Below, in pieces: positions 1 to 13,200 of a stretch of DNA of 64,000 nt. The number at the start of each line of letters is the position of its first letter. The stretch's first letter is position 1. The translations under genes and the position numbers were made by a program. The notes under the pieces were generated by a model. The model had not been told where the DNA came from, did no database searches, and was given only the letters and a program-made list of their open reading frames with translations. Source of the DNA: Muricea muricata (Eukaryota > Cnidaria > Anthozoa > Malacalcyonacea > Plexauridae); assembly GCA_963855995.1 (NCBI GenBank), contig OY979717.1, positions 47,706,044-47,770,043 of the forward strand, given 5' to 3'.

Positions 1-1220
1 ACCCTTTGAGAATGTTACAATTTCCATATGATGTGATAAGTGAAAGGTCAGTATACGGCCAATATTTGAAATCATGTTAGATATGTTGCTATAGTCAGTA
101 TTGCCTGGACAATTAGCATATATTCCAGGTATAAAACGAGTTCGCTCTTGACGCAGTTTAGAGAAGAATAATACCACGTGCTTTCAAACTAATTACTTCT
201 GAGTAGTGTAGCCAGCCCAACTACATTGACTGTGAAAACAATTAATTTCCCAAAGAAATAAATTTATGACAATACAGTTGAAACCTGCAAGCTACGCCAC
301 TGTAACCTGTTTAGCGATAGAGTCTAGAGGTAAAACTGCGAAAAATGATCACTACATCGAAACTGTTTACGACTTTCATACACCTAAAAGGCAAATGTGA
401 ACTGCAATCTTTGCTTTACTAGACATTCTCGTTACATGTTATACAAAGTTCACTGATCCCAACTCACCTCCCGCGCAAAGGATGATGGGTAACTTTCTAC
501 CCAAATTGTTCCCAGATGGTCAAACTATTCACCGACGTCAAAAAAGATTCAAAATGTAATTCGAAATAACATTGCTTTAATGACGTTAAAAGCGTTGTGA
601 TTACGTTGTTAATCTCATCAACTATATTTCAACGCCGAATCGAAAAAATACTGAGAAAACCTTGCCATGACAATTCGAATCGGCGTGATAAAGTCAATCA
701 TGAATGTTGAAGAAACGTTTGTAAAACAGCGCTAGAATAACGTTGAAATCAATTTGTCGACGAATCAACGTATTTTTAACGTCACGCGCCTGATGGGTTA
801 AATTTTGCAGCGATTAATATAAATCCAGCTTCCCTGGCAAAGGCATTTGCCTCCTTATCGGTGAATTCGGTGATTAGCAAAGCATTTATAACCCTGCTAT
901 TATACGATACTTGGGACGCAGGGATTAATAGAGTTTTGACAAGTGGTTCATTATATGCCATTGTAAGGCACATTGACCGAGTTTAAGCCTCGAAGTACAA
1001 AGTTTATATAGAGTGATGCGGTTTTTATATAAAACAAAAACAAAATCCGTCCGAAAAAACCGGGTGAATCGATTTTTTAAATGCAAGAAATTGAAACACG
1101 AGGAAAAACGCTTCACACAGAAGAACTTTGAAAGTTCCATATCATCCTGTGCGCACTCAACATGTTCAGGCTAATATTTTTTAAAGACGATAAAAGGTTC
1201 ACCGGCCGCGGTGTAAAATT
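1..1220. other. Intergenic region downstream of UFL1
   Basis: No gene is recognisable here; the open frames are short and without familiar motifs. The stretch from about 534 to 783 begins with GACGTCAAAAAAG and ends with TATTTTTAACGTC, which are near inverted complements, so it may be a small nonautonomous DNA element. UFL1 ends at 1221. I did not find a canonical AATAAA on the minus strand just below the UFL1 stop. Confidence 0.5.
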
Positions 1221-4200
1221 TCAGGATTTCTCATTGGTTGTCCTGTCCCCGTTTTGATCAGTGTTTCCAGACTTTTTGTTACTCAAAGCAATATCTTTGA
1301 TATCTCGCAGTCCTTCTTCCAGCAACACCTCGATACTTTTCCCACCATCTTCTCCTCCATTCTCCACAACCTCCCCTCCCTTAGTCAATTGTTTGACAAC
1401 CAAGCCTTGATACTGGGTCATCTTCACGTGATCTTCAGGTGACATATAGCTTGCCAAGCAAGTAATAACATGCGGTACGCATTTACCAGGAACGTGAATC
1501 ATGCAACCAGTATGATGTTGAAAGAGTATAACCGCTGCCAAATGAAGACCCATTGCAGGCTCAGCTTCCTGTCTTAGTTGCTCTAGTAAATTCTGACGAT
1601 GTTCAGCGAGAAGGCCCCTAAAAGAAGAAATGTTGTTATAACTACTTATAATAAAGCATTCTGACCAGGTGATGTGCAACTACGGAAAATACTGGCACTG
1701 GTTGTTAATCCATTTTCAATCAAACCTATTAAATTCCTCACGAAATATAATTTATTTTGTTTCCACATTTTTGGTAGACTCATAATTTTCTGTACTAAAC
1801 TTGATTACTAATTACAAACAAGTTTCATTTTATTTCATTCCAGATTCAAATTGCTAATGGGATTGTGCGGGTGGTATATCGCAACTACACAGGGAACAAT
1901 CGTCAAACCTAATTCAAAAGAAAAACCTTAATCTTCTCGACTGCGAAAGTATTATTTCTGTAAATTAAATATTGAGCACGTTAGATTAACTTTCAACTTT
2001 AAACTTTTTTGATAGTAAATGACGACCATCTAAACGCCGCTCCATTTTGGTATAACTAGCGGTAAAAGCATGCTATTATGGTGTATACAAACGAATAAGC
2101 TAGCAGGAAATTTACTCCAAGAAGTCTGTTCAGCAGAGAATGAAGTGGGGGATTAGTTTGTCACAATAACCAAAACTTCGAATTAGCTAAAACTATCCTC
2201 GAACTGTCGACCTTCTGTTCCCTAATCTACACCTGCTATACGCACGCACACACGTATGCATGCCACGCACGCACGTATGCACGCACGTATGCACGCACGT
2301 ATGCACGCACGCATGCACGCACGCACGTATGCACGCACGCACGTACAAACAAAATACCTTTCTTTCTTCTTGTCCAGTTTTTTCACCAATATTTCACAAA
2401 AGCCAGGGCCGCTGACAACATCAAAATGAGTAAAAAATTCCTCCAAATCCTGTATAATTGAACAAGGTGGAATTTTTTATGGACAACTCACTCGACTAGA
2501 ATAGTTCCTTGTTTTAGAGTTGGCTTTACTATCCTCGCAGGCCAAATGATTGTTTCTGCCCTTGTTGTTCAAGGTGAGAAGCCATGAATGTTCAAGCATT
2601 GAACGGAGCTCTACTCAAGGTCTGCGTTTATATATACAATAGTAAATTGTAAGACTTTCACGTCTTCTGGGATAAGGACTTTAAATATAGGGACCCTACC
2701 ACCGTGCTTCCCTTATCAAATTGGCAATATCCGCTCACTCAAGAGTGAGGAACACAATAATGAAGAACAACAAAAGCAACATAGAGTGTACGGAGCTTAA
2801 CAACTGTACTTACCTTTCCGTTCAATGAGGCCGTTAACTTGCTTAAAACATTTTTATTTTTCTCTGGTAACTTCGAAATTATTTTGAGTCTTGTCTGAAA
2901 AAAAATATGCCCAACTCAAATTGCATACAGGCAGATCTAGATTAATCCACATCTTGTTTTTTTTATGTTTTGTACTATATTGTCTACCAACTGTAATACT
3001 ATTGATTTCGAAACTGATGCAAACCTCGTGTGTTAATGTGTTAGGGTCTGTTACTGCCATCATTTGGTCAGCGGCTAAGCAATTAATGGCCAAATTTGTC
3101 ATATCAGTGCACAGTGTCTTCAAAAGATGACGTGACATTATTGGTTGTACTTCGTCTGCATGAAGAGAAGCAGCCTTGTTAATGAAATAATTTGAGTTTC
3201 CAGTACGTACTGCAGTAAGTACTGCAAACTTGTATGACAGCGACTGGATAAAATCTCCTAATTTCAGAGAACAGAATGTCTGGACTGTTTGGCCGTTTGA
3301 AACGGAAGCCATTCAGATGCCAACCCGACGATTCTGTAACTGCAGCTGTCATATCATGTCATGTTTTGACGAACGTTTTATCCAGTTTATTATAAAACAC
3401 ATTCGTGGAGTAGAAGCTTTTACAGGTTTTCAAATGATACAAAAGCGATAAAACTCGTAAATAATCGTTTCTTACAAGTTAAACGGAATCAGTTTTGACC
3501 ATTAAAGTAATCGCGAAAGCTATCACAATACATCTTATAGCAGTTTCGGCCAGGGATTTGCGAAGTATCCTTAATAGCGGGAAGTTTGTAACAGCTTAAA
3601 CAACAAAGAAATGGACTGGAAACTTCAATGTTATCGTAAAACGCTTTTAGCAACATCTTCTTGGCACTCAAAAAGAAAGCAAACATTTATAGGCTGCGTT
3701 AGTTTTAGCTGGGGGTTTTTTTCAATCAAAAGGAGTTCTGAGAGTCGGTGTACGTGTAGTGTAGTTCTACAAACATTGCTATTCTTGCAGTTTATGGTAA
3801 TACAACGTCTTGGAGTATATTTAAAGTGAAGTTACAGGGTTTGAAAGTAAAGCGTATCAGAACGTATCACGAATGTTATTAACGCTTTATCTCGCGTTTG
3901 CACTCCACTCCTTTGATTGTCCATGATAACAGTGACGTGTCTGCAAAGCGGGATTTGATTATAGAACACAATAGAAAAACATGTGAAATTGCATAGTACG
4001 GAAATTTCTCTAAACTTCAAATTTTCAAAAAACATACTACAGAACTCGTAAAACGTTGTATACACAAGTCATAATGCCAAGTAACCGCATCCAGCTCATC
4101 TATAGTAAGTAATTTTTTGATATCTTTCACGAATTGATATATATAAACCATTTTCTCAACAAACCTGGAAGTTTTTCGAGACCTTTCTGAAAAAGCAGAA

Positions 4201-7200
4201 TATTAGTATATAATCCTGTTACTTTATCTTGCAAATCTACATGAAGTTTACGTTTTTGATCTCCAGATGCAAGGAAGACCGTTCGAGCTACTTCTTGATA
4301 TTTCCTCATCAATGGTCTAAAACATCAACATGTATATATTACAAAAGGGCAAATTGCCTAACACAAGCAACTCATATAGGTTACAAGCGTATTATACAGT
4401 CTAAACACACGCTATACACATACAGCAGTCATATAACAGTTGTAAATTCATTTTTCAACATTATTCGTTAAAAGTAAATAATGTATTCTCGTATAACGTG
4501 TTCTAAATCCTATCACTTTTCACAGTCAGGATGGCAAAAATTACAAGAGAAAGGTAAATCTTCAAACGATTTAAAAGATACAGTGCGTGTATTCGCCCCT
4601 CTTCTGAATTTAATGTATGTCATCTTTTAACTGAAAAATGGGATGCAGGATTTTCCCATTTCCAGTAAAGTATTCTCTTATCGTATTCTTGAATTAGTAC
4701 ATCCATGTTGATTGCAGACTATGAATGTTTTGAAATTGAATAAACCTATACATGCATGACGGCAGCTTTAAGTTGTACCAAATTAAAGAAAAAGCACGCA
4801 GCATACCTGTGTAAGTATTCAGACAATTCATCAATCAGCTCTTCTGGAGTTTCAGTAAGATGGCGAGTCAAAACTTCACCAATCTGTCATCAGAAATAAA
4901 CAAACATATCCTTGATAATCTATACTTGAAATACAGCACGATTGATCAAAGACACAATAATTGGCGCTTTATAAACTGTGTGTAAATAAACACTGTTGTG
5001 TCGTAGCAGTGCCCTAGTTTAAGGTCGAAATAAAATTCAAGCTTATTTATAAAAGAATTCCCAGAAAAAAGACAATGGATTTCTATTTAAACATTATGCT
5101 ATACTCTATAGTGTAAAATGTCTCGAAACACATTTTTACGATGCGGTTTAAACTGAATTACTAAATAATACTTCTTCGTGGAACTTTACAAAAGTTTGCA
5201 CATACTGTACAATATGTAACACTAGTATATGAATTTGTTTTATATTTAACAAGATGGTTTACCCGGTCTGTGGCAAATATTTAATACACCCATTGTTCGT
5301 TTTGTACCTATTTTGTTCAACTCCAGCCACTGTAGTCCATATAGTTAACAGTCAATAGTCTTCAAAAAGGTATCCACCGAATAGGATAAAAATTCAGACA
5401 TAAAAACGACGTCTAAGATGAAAAAAGTAGTGTAATACACAACTTCATGTTGCCAACTGATGTCAGTGGCGCCACGAAGAATTACAAATTGCTGCTTCAG
5501 TATCGACATTTTATGCATTAAATAACGTACGTATTTCGCTTAAATCGATATGGGTGTAACTTTGAAGATCTTTTCCCCGAATAAGCTTAATAAACCATGT
5601 ATTAATTGTGATACAGAGTCGAAAAATATTGTTATAAATAGACACAAGAGTTACACGTTCACTTTGTCGTTCATGTTTCTTTGTCGATTTCAGAATTCGT
5701 AAAATTGACCAATCACCACGAAGCACAAAAGTTCTAAACATTTGCCACAGACCAGGTTTACAGTAGCTGCGTATTTCTGAACGCATGCCTGTTTACTTGA
5801 TTTGCAACTTTAAAAGAGACACAATTGATCCCAGTATTTGATGAGATATTTTTATGAAGAAATAATTTCATGCTTATGTATATATAGCGTTTTAAACGAA
5901 GACCTGTTATCGAAAATCCAAGTCCTGTTTGTACCTTTACGTGGCGAAATATGTTAAGGACATTTAATTATAGATCAGTGAACGAAAACATTGAACTATC
6001 CAGATATCATAATAGATCAGTGTATTGGTCACGTGTCCCTTTTTTGGCAACACATGTTTTTATATTTTTGGTTCGCTTTAATAAATACACACAAAATGTA
6101 GTCGTTCTTTATTTCTTTTCGCGTTTGTGGTCGTAATTCCAATTAAGTTTAACAGGTTATGGGCCCAGAAGTGCTAGTTTGGCTTCTGATGTATATATTA
6201 TAAGAAATAAACGCGAAATTAACGATTTGGAGCTTGTGTATGGCGACCTCGGGAAACGACGAATATGGATCGCTGTTGCGTATCGAAAAGTTTAAAGGAG
6301 AGAGCTTTCACTTATGGAGATTTAGAATGCAAATGGTTCTGGGGGAAAAGGATCTTTGGAACATTGTTAAGGGCGATGAGGTAGAACCTGCAGAAGAAGG
6401 AACTACTGAAACTCAGCGTCGGCAATTTCAAAAACGGGAAAGAAAAGCTCTCGCTACAATTTGTCTGTCTTTGGGGGATGAACAATTGTCTCTTGTTCGT
6501 ACGGCTACAACAGCAAAACAAGCATGGTCGAAACTTGAAAGTCATTACGAGGTAAAGTCCTTAGCAAATAAACTGTTTTTGCGCAAGAAGTATTTTACTA
6601 TGTCTATGGGAGTTGATGATTCGGTGAGTGAATACATCAACAAAATGAAAAAGCTAGCAAGTCAACTGGAAGCAGTTGGTGCATCTATTACTGAGGATGA
6701 CCAAGCTGCAACGCTCTTATGTAGTCTCCCTGAATCGTATAATGGTTTAATCACAGCTTTAGAATCCCGTGCTGATGATTTAAAATTAGAATTTGTTACT
6801 GCAAGATTACTTCATGAGGAACACAAGCGTAAGGACAATTTATTAACCCCAGATGTTGGAGAGAAAGCTTTACTGTCCAAGCATGATCGACCAAATCAGA
6901 GAAGTTTGAAACCTAAAAGAAAAGGCAAATGTCACAACTGTGGAAAACCAGGACATTGGGCAAGGGAATGTCGTAAACCCAAGAAAGAAAAACCAAAGGA
7001 AGACAAAGAGAAACAAGATGGTGCATCATACAAGGCATCATGTTCACATGCGTCATTTTGGTCATCGAAACCTGTGAATCGAAAGGATTTGACATGGTAT
7101 ATTGACTCGGGTGCTTCACAGCATATGTCATATGATAAGGAAATGATGGTAGACTATGTTCACTTTGAAAATCCTCAAAAGGTATGTTTGGGTGATAATC

Positions 7201-10200
7201 GAGTAGTTCAAGCATTTGGCAAAGGAAATATTTGGCTTGATGTTAAAACTGGAAATGAGTACAAACCTGCTAGATTGGTAGATGTTCTATATGTCCCAGA
7301 CTTAGCAAAGAATCTTTTCTCAGTAAGTGCTGCTGCTAAGCGAGGATATTCTATTGAGCTCCACCAAAGTGGATGTGTGATCCTCGACAAGTTTCAAAAA
7401 ATATCTGGATCTGGTAAACTGCAAAATAACTTGTATGTTCTTGATGTTAATGAAAAGAATGTTGGATTTCATGATGTTAATATTGCTTCCAATGAGCATC
7501 CTGAAGAGTTATGGCATCAGAGATTCGGACATTTGAGTAAAAACAATTTGCGTCTGTTACGAGATCAGAAATTAATAACTGGATTGGACTTCCAACCTGC
7601 TAAAGAATCAGAGTTTTGTGAAGGCTGTGCACATGGCAAGCAGAAACGAGCATCGTTTCCAAAGGGACAAGCGACTCGAGCAAGCGAAATTATAGAAATT
7701 GTACACAGTGATGTTTGTGGACCAATGCAAGAGAACAGTCTCGGTGGCAATCGTTACTTTGTAACCTTTATTGACGACAAATCCAGATTCACGGCTGTTT
7801 ACTTCATGAAAACAAAGGATCAAGTACTTGAGAAATTCAAAGAATACGAAGCAATGGTTACAAACATGACAGAGAAGAAGATAAAGATTCTTCGATCAGA
7901 CAACGGTGGTGAGCAAAAAGCATCAGCTTAGTGTACCCCGAACACCCCAGCAGAATGGAGTTGCAGAGAGAATGAACAGAACAATTCAGGAAACTGCACG
8001 GTCTATGATGTATAATGCAGGACAGGATAAGAAGTTTTGGGCTGAGGCAGTTTGCACGGCAGTTATAATTAGAAATCGAAGTCCTACAGTTGCGGTGGAC
8101 AATATGACTCCATATGAATGTTTTTATGGAAGCAAACCAGATGTGTCGCATTTCAAGGTGTTTGGATGTAAAGCGTATATGCACGTTCCTAACGAAAATC
8201 GAAAGAAATGGGATTCGAAGACGAAGAAATGCATATTCGTTGGTTATAGTATTACAAGTAAAGGATATAGACTATATGATCCCGTAAGTAGAAAGATATG
8301 TGTATCCAGAGATGTTTTATTCGACGAAGATGAATTTATCCAACGAAAGAAAGAGATCCAAGTTTTCGACACAAGTGATTCTGAAAATGAAGAAGAAATA
8401 CAAGAGATCAACGAACCTATGCCACAAGCAACTCAAGAAGATCATAATACCATTGATAACGAGGAAAGTACCAGTGAAGAAACGGATGCCACACAGCAAC
8501 AACAACCACGACGATCAACGCGCAAGCGGGAACCCCCAGATAGACATGGCGTAGTCATTACTGGCAATTGGTGGGAAAATAATGTCGCATGTAGTGATGG
8601 CGAGTACAGTTTTGAAGAGCCTACAACCGTAAACGAAGCTCTGAACGGTCCAGATAACGAACAGTGGAAACGTGCGCTGGACAACGAGTACTCCGCTCAT
8701 ATCAAGAATAATACGTGGACATTGACCAATTTGCCCAAAGGCCGTAAAGCTATAGACTGCAGATGGGTATTCAAAGTTAAATACAAAGCAGATGGATCGG
8801 TAGAACGACATGAAGCTCGTTTGATGGCGAAAGGCTGTTCACAAAAGCTCGGTTTAGATTACGAAGAAACCTTTTCACCAGTGGCAAAGTATACATCAAT
8901 TCGTACGTTGTTGGCAATCGCAAACCAGTTGAATCTAGAAGTACATCAAATGGATGTTTCTACAGCGTTCTTGAACGGCAAATTAGAAGAAGAGATATAC
9001 ATGTCTCAACCTGAAGGATACATGAAAGAAGGAGAAGAAGAGTTGGTCTGCAAACTAAACAAAAGTATCTACGGACTGAAACAGTCGTCACGATGCTGGT
9101 TCAACACTATCGATGAATTCTTGGAGAATTCAGGTTATACGAAATCGAACTCAGACCCTTGTATCTACATCAAACGAGAGGGAGAGGACATTATGCTCAT
9201 TGCCTTGTATGTGGATGATTTGATACCAGCAAGTAACAGCAAGAGTATGTTACTTAGAGAAAAGGCAGCTTTACGACAACGATTTGAGATGAAAGACCTC
9301 GGAGAAGTTCATTACTGCCTAGGGATTCAGGTGGAACGAGACAAAGATAACAAACGAATGAGATTACACCAAGCGCAATACCTCGCAAACTTGTTAGAGA
9401 AGTTTGGTATGCAAGATTGTAAACCGGCTGCGACACCATTTGATCAAAGCACGAAGTTACTGCCAAACGAAGGAGAACCTATTGATAAAGAGAACTATCA
9501 AGCTTTAATTGGAGGACTGACATACGCGGTAACTGCAACAAGACCTGACCTTGCACAAGCGTTAGGAACAGTGAATCAATTTTGTTCAAACCCAGGAGAA
9601 CACTGGAAAGCGGCAAAACGTATCCTGCGATACATCAAAGGAACAATCGATTATGGCATCACATTCGATGGAAACAAAGAAACCGATGTCGAGTTAAAAG
9701 GTTATGTTGATGCTGATTGGGGAAGTAATCCAAATGGCCGTAAATCACATTCAGGATATTTGTTCACAGTATGCGGAGAAGTGATCAGTTGGGCAAGTAA
9801 GAAGCAAAGTATTGTCGCACTTTCGTCAACTGAAGCAGAATATGTAGCTGCATCGTTAGCAAGTCAAGAAGCAATTTGGCTACGAGCGTTACTCGGAGAT
9901 ATAAGTTTTGTTCAAAAGAAACCAACGGTGATTAAAGAAGATAATCAAGGAACTATAGCATTATCAAGAAATCCAAAGTATCATCCAAGAACGAAACATA
10001 TTGACATTAAATATCACTTTATCCGTGACAAAGTAGCAAAGAAAGAACTTATTCTGGACTATTGTCCTACGGAACAAATATTAGCATACCTCCTGACAAA
10101 ACCATTAGGCAAAACATTATTTCAAAGATTAAGAGGACTCATGGGAGTTAAAAACGCATGTTAAAATAGTTAAAGGGTTATAGTTCATATTTTCGAGAGG

Positions 10201-13200
10201 GAGTGTTAAGAACATTTAATTATAGATCAGTGAACGAAAACATTGAACTATCCAGATATCATAATAGATCAGTGTATAGGTCATGTGTCCCTTTTTTGGC
10301 AACACATGTTTTTATATTTTTGGTTCGCTTTAATAAATACACACAAAATGTAGTCGTTCTTTATTTCTTTTCGCGTTTGTGGTCGTAATTCCAATTAAGT
10401 TTAGCAAAATATCCCAAACATACAGTGTTAAGATAAGTTACTCGAAGGCAAGTTGTTATAAGCTGGATTGGCGCTATAACCCTAGGTTAAAGTTTAAACA
10501 AATGATCCAAACTAGATTTCTGAAGAAATATTTTCAAGTTTATATACAAGTCGGTAAAAATTTCTTTCCAATTTTAAGTTAACCTGGGGTTACGTTAACC
10601 GCCGTATTGACTGCTGCCATCAGAATTACATGCGCGCCAACAAACCGACAGCTTACTGTACATATAACTAAAGGCATACCTTGTCTGGTGTCATAAACTG
10701 TAGTTCCAGATTTGCCGGTTTCGTTTCATCCTCTTGCGACTGTTTCTCAGCTTTTAGTTTGCTTTTATCCTTCTGTTGTTGAAAAACAAAAGACAATAAA
10801 AACCAAGGCAAAAACGTACTCTGTTTCATTGCTCTTACGCAATGTGTCACGCTATACTTGGAGAGCAAGTTGAATAATAAAGTATCAGTAATTAGAATCT
10901 GCAAGGAGTATCAGAGAGTACGCATCTGGGAATCTTTATAATACCCTATGAGCAGAGCCTTATTACTTGTAGACTTAACAAAGCATGCTTTTTTCTAGCG
11001 CTGGGAGAGCGTGAAACTAAGACTCTGCAGTATTTGCATTCCACTGCGTCAAAGCATGCGCAATGAAAGCGGAATGCGAATACTACAAAGCCTTATTTTC
11101 TCACTACTCTAACGCGGCTAGAAAACGAAGCAAATAAGGCATCTATCTTTATAAGGCACGGGGTATCTTTATAATTACATCTTCATAAATTGCTCTCCTT
11201 CACGCGCGCTTTAGTTGTCATGCTTATGGCGACGGGCTCTTCATTCGCGCAACCTTATCTCTATATAGCCAACAGCAAATATTGCTAGTAAATTTTAGTA
11301 AGTGAAAATTTAGTTGACTGACTTCTGACCACAAATACCATTCACACAATAAATTATATTCAAATAGATATTACACAAGATACATAGATCAACATTCTCG
11401 ATTACTGTGCACTATTTAGACTGTTAATAACCGATTACTGCCACACTCTACGTATACTGTTATGTCGTAAATTGGTTTAAAGCTTCATTTTGTAAACTTC
11501 AGATGCATCCATATTTAATTGCATTTAGGCAACTTATGTCAAATTACATGAATATGAAAGGCATCAGAGTTTTTCTCGCCCTATGTTCTTGGTTTGCAAT
11601 CAATCTCTCGAGATGAGGCAGACAATGTCAGCCACCCCACGCCGGCTGGATCCAACAATGGAACTAATAACATATTCTTTTATGTTATACCTCCACCATG
11701 GCCACCGAGACATTAAATGCAAACTCTCAATGTGCTACGTTTTTCAATATGCTATTTCAAATTGACATGTCTTTAATTGTTTATACGGCTCGCGAATTTA
11801 ATGGTCATACGAATATTATGGATAGCCAGATAGGAGTATTACTCATCTGTCCTGAAACTAAGCTAGAATGTTAAAACTAGTCAAACTTAGCGCTTATAAT
11901 TAATCGTCACAACTGGCCATTCACTATTACACTATTACACAGACTTTTAAATGCGAAAACAATTTTAGCACATTTAGAGAGAGCTTTCTGAACTTAATGA
12001 AATTTGGTTGTAAAATATTGTAAAATGTCGAAAAAGTGATACCACATTTCCGCATAGTGGTAACGCTTTTCCGTGCGTAATACAAAAGTATACAAAATTC
12101 GCAAACTTTACATTACTATATCTTCGACATTTTTCAATATTTTACAACCAACTTTACAATTTCATTAAATTTAGGAAGCTCTTTCCAACTGTGCTAAAAT
12201 TGTTTACGAATTTAAAAGCGTGTCGAATTTGGAAAAGACAAAGCCGTTTTTAGCGTTTGCTAATATGTTGCTGAATATTAATCATTTGAGTATAATATTA
12301 TTAGCTACGAAGACGATCTAGAAAGCCAAAAATAAAAATCGAACACGTCAATCGATGCAGTATATTGCTTGGAATAGCTTTGCTACTTTTTACCTCGATC
12401 GAAATAGTAATGAAGCAGTGAAATTTTAGCACGGTTTGAAACTCAGCTCAGGCTGAAATTTCGTTATGTAATCGCTCGCTGCACTTTACTGCGATTACCT
12501 CACCTCAGCAAACCGACTAACTCAGCCCGGGCTGAAAGCTTTCTATGAAATCAGCTCTTCAAAGAGTGTCACCCCTTAACAACAGCAGCAACAACAACAG
12601 CAACAGCAGCAGCAGCAACAACAACAGCAACAACAACCACAACATTCGCAGAGAGTGGGTACCAGTTCCTAGTCTAAAAATTACCTTCTTAGTTTTGACT
12701 TCCCTCGCTCCTCTTCCTCCTCCGCCTTTACTTCCTCCACCCGAGGCCGCCTTCGCTCGCCGTTCATCTTTCTTGTCTTGTTTCGACGATTTGCTGTTGT
12801 CCAGATCATGAAGGTCTTTCTTCGATAATTCAGCAAGCATAGCAGGTGACGTTACAGCGTCCTGGATGGTAATATGATTAAAATAGTTTGCTTTCAGGAA
12901 TCAACAGTCAGTAAAAGCTGAAAAATTTATCATTAAATTTTAGGTAAAGATGCCGGCCAGATGCCTTCAGGGTCAGCATTAAAGATTGTGAATCATGCTA
13001 ATCCAAGATGCCAGTCATCCTTTGCAAGCATGCACTAATTATTTTACGCTTACATTTGGATATATTTCGTTATTCTCGTGAATGTATACTTCCATTACAA
13101 AGAGTTTGCATAAAAACCTGTCGCCACGCAACTACAAGCGCTGCAATTCACTGACCAAAAAAGTTAAAAAACAATGAAAGTATAGAAATTGTTTTTCAAA

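Larger units (their letters stand above)
5952..10406 (+). mobile_element. Ty1/copia LTR retrotransposon, nearly intact
   Basis: This is a 4455-bp element inserted in a UFL1 intron, on the strand opposite to the gene. The two 203-bp LTRs (5952-6154 and 10204-10406) begin TGTTAAG and end AACA or AGCA. They differ at four positions by eye, about 98% identity. A perfect 5-bp target duplication AAATA lies at 5947-5951 and 10407-10411. A primer-binding site follows the 5' LTR, and a purine-rich tract (GAGAGGGAG) precedes the 3' LTR. The internal region codes for Gag, protease, integrase, reverse transcriptase and RNase H in copia order. The frame is broken inside integrase, so this copy is probably not autonomous. 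Near-identical LTRs and an intact target duplication suggest a fairly recent insertion. Confidence 0.96.

Noticed and set aside
12545-12840. Plus-strand poly-Asn/Ser frame over the CAG/CAA repeat
   Set aside because: It is the antisense of UFL1 exon 10 plus a trinucleotide repeat in the adjacent intron. The minus-strand reading in frame with UFL1 explains the coding part.
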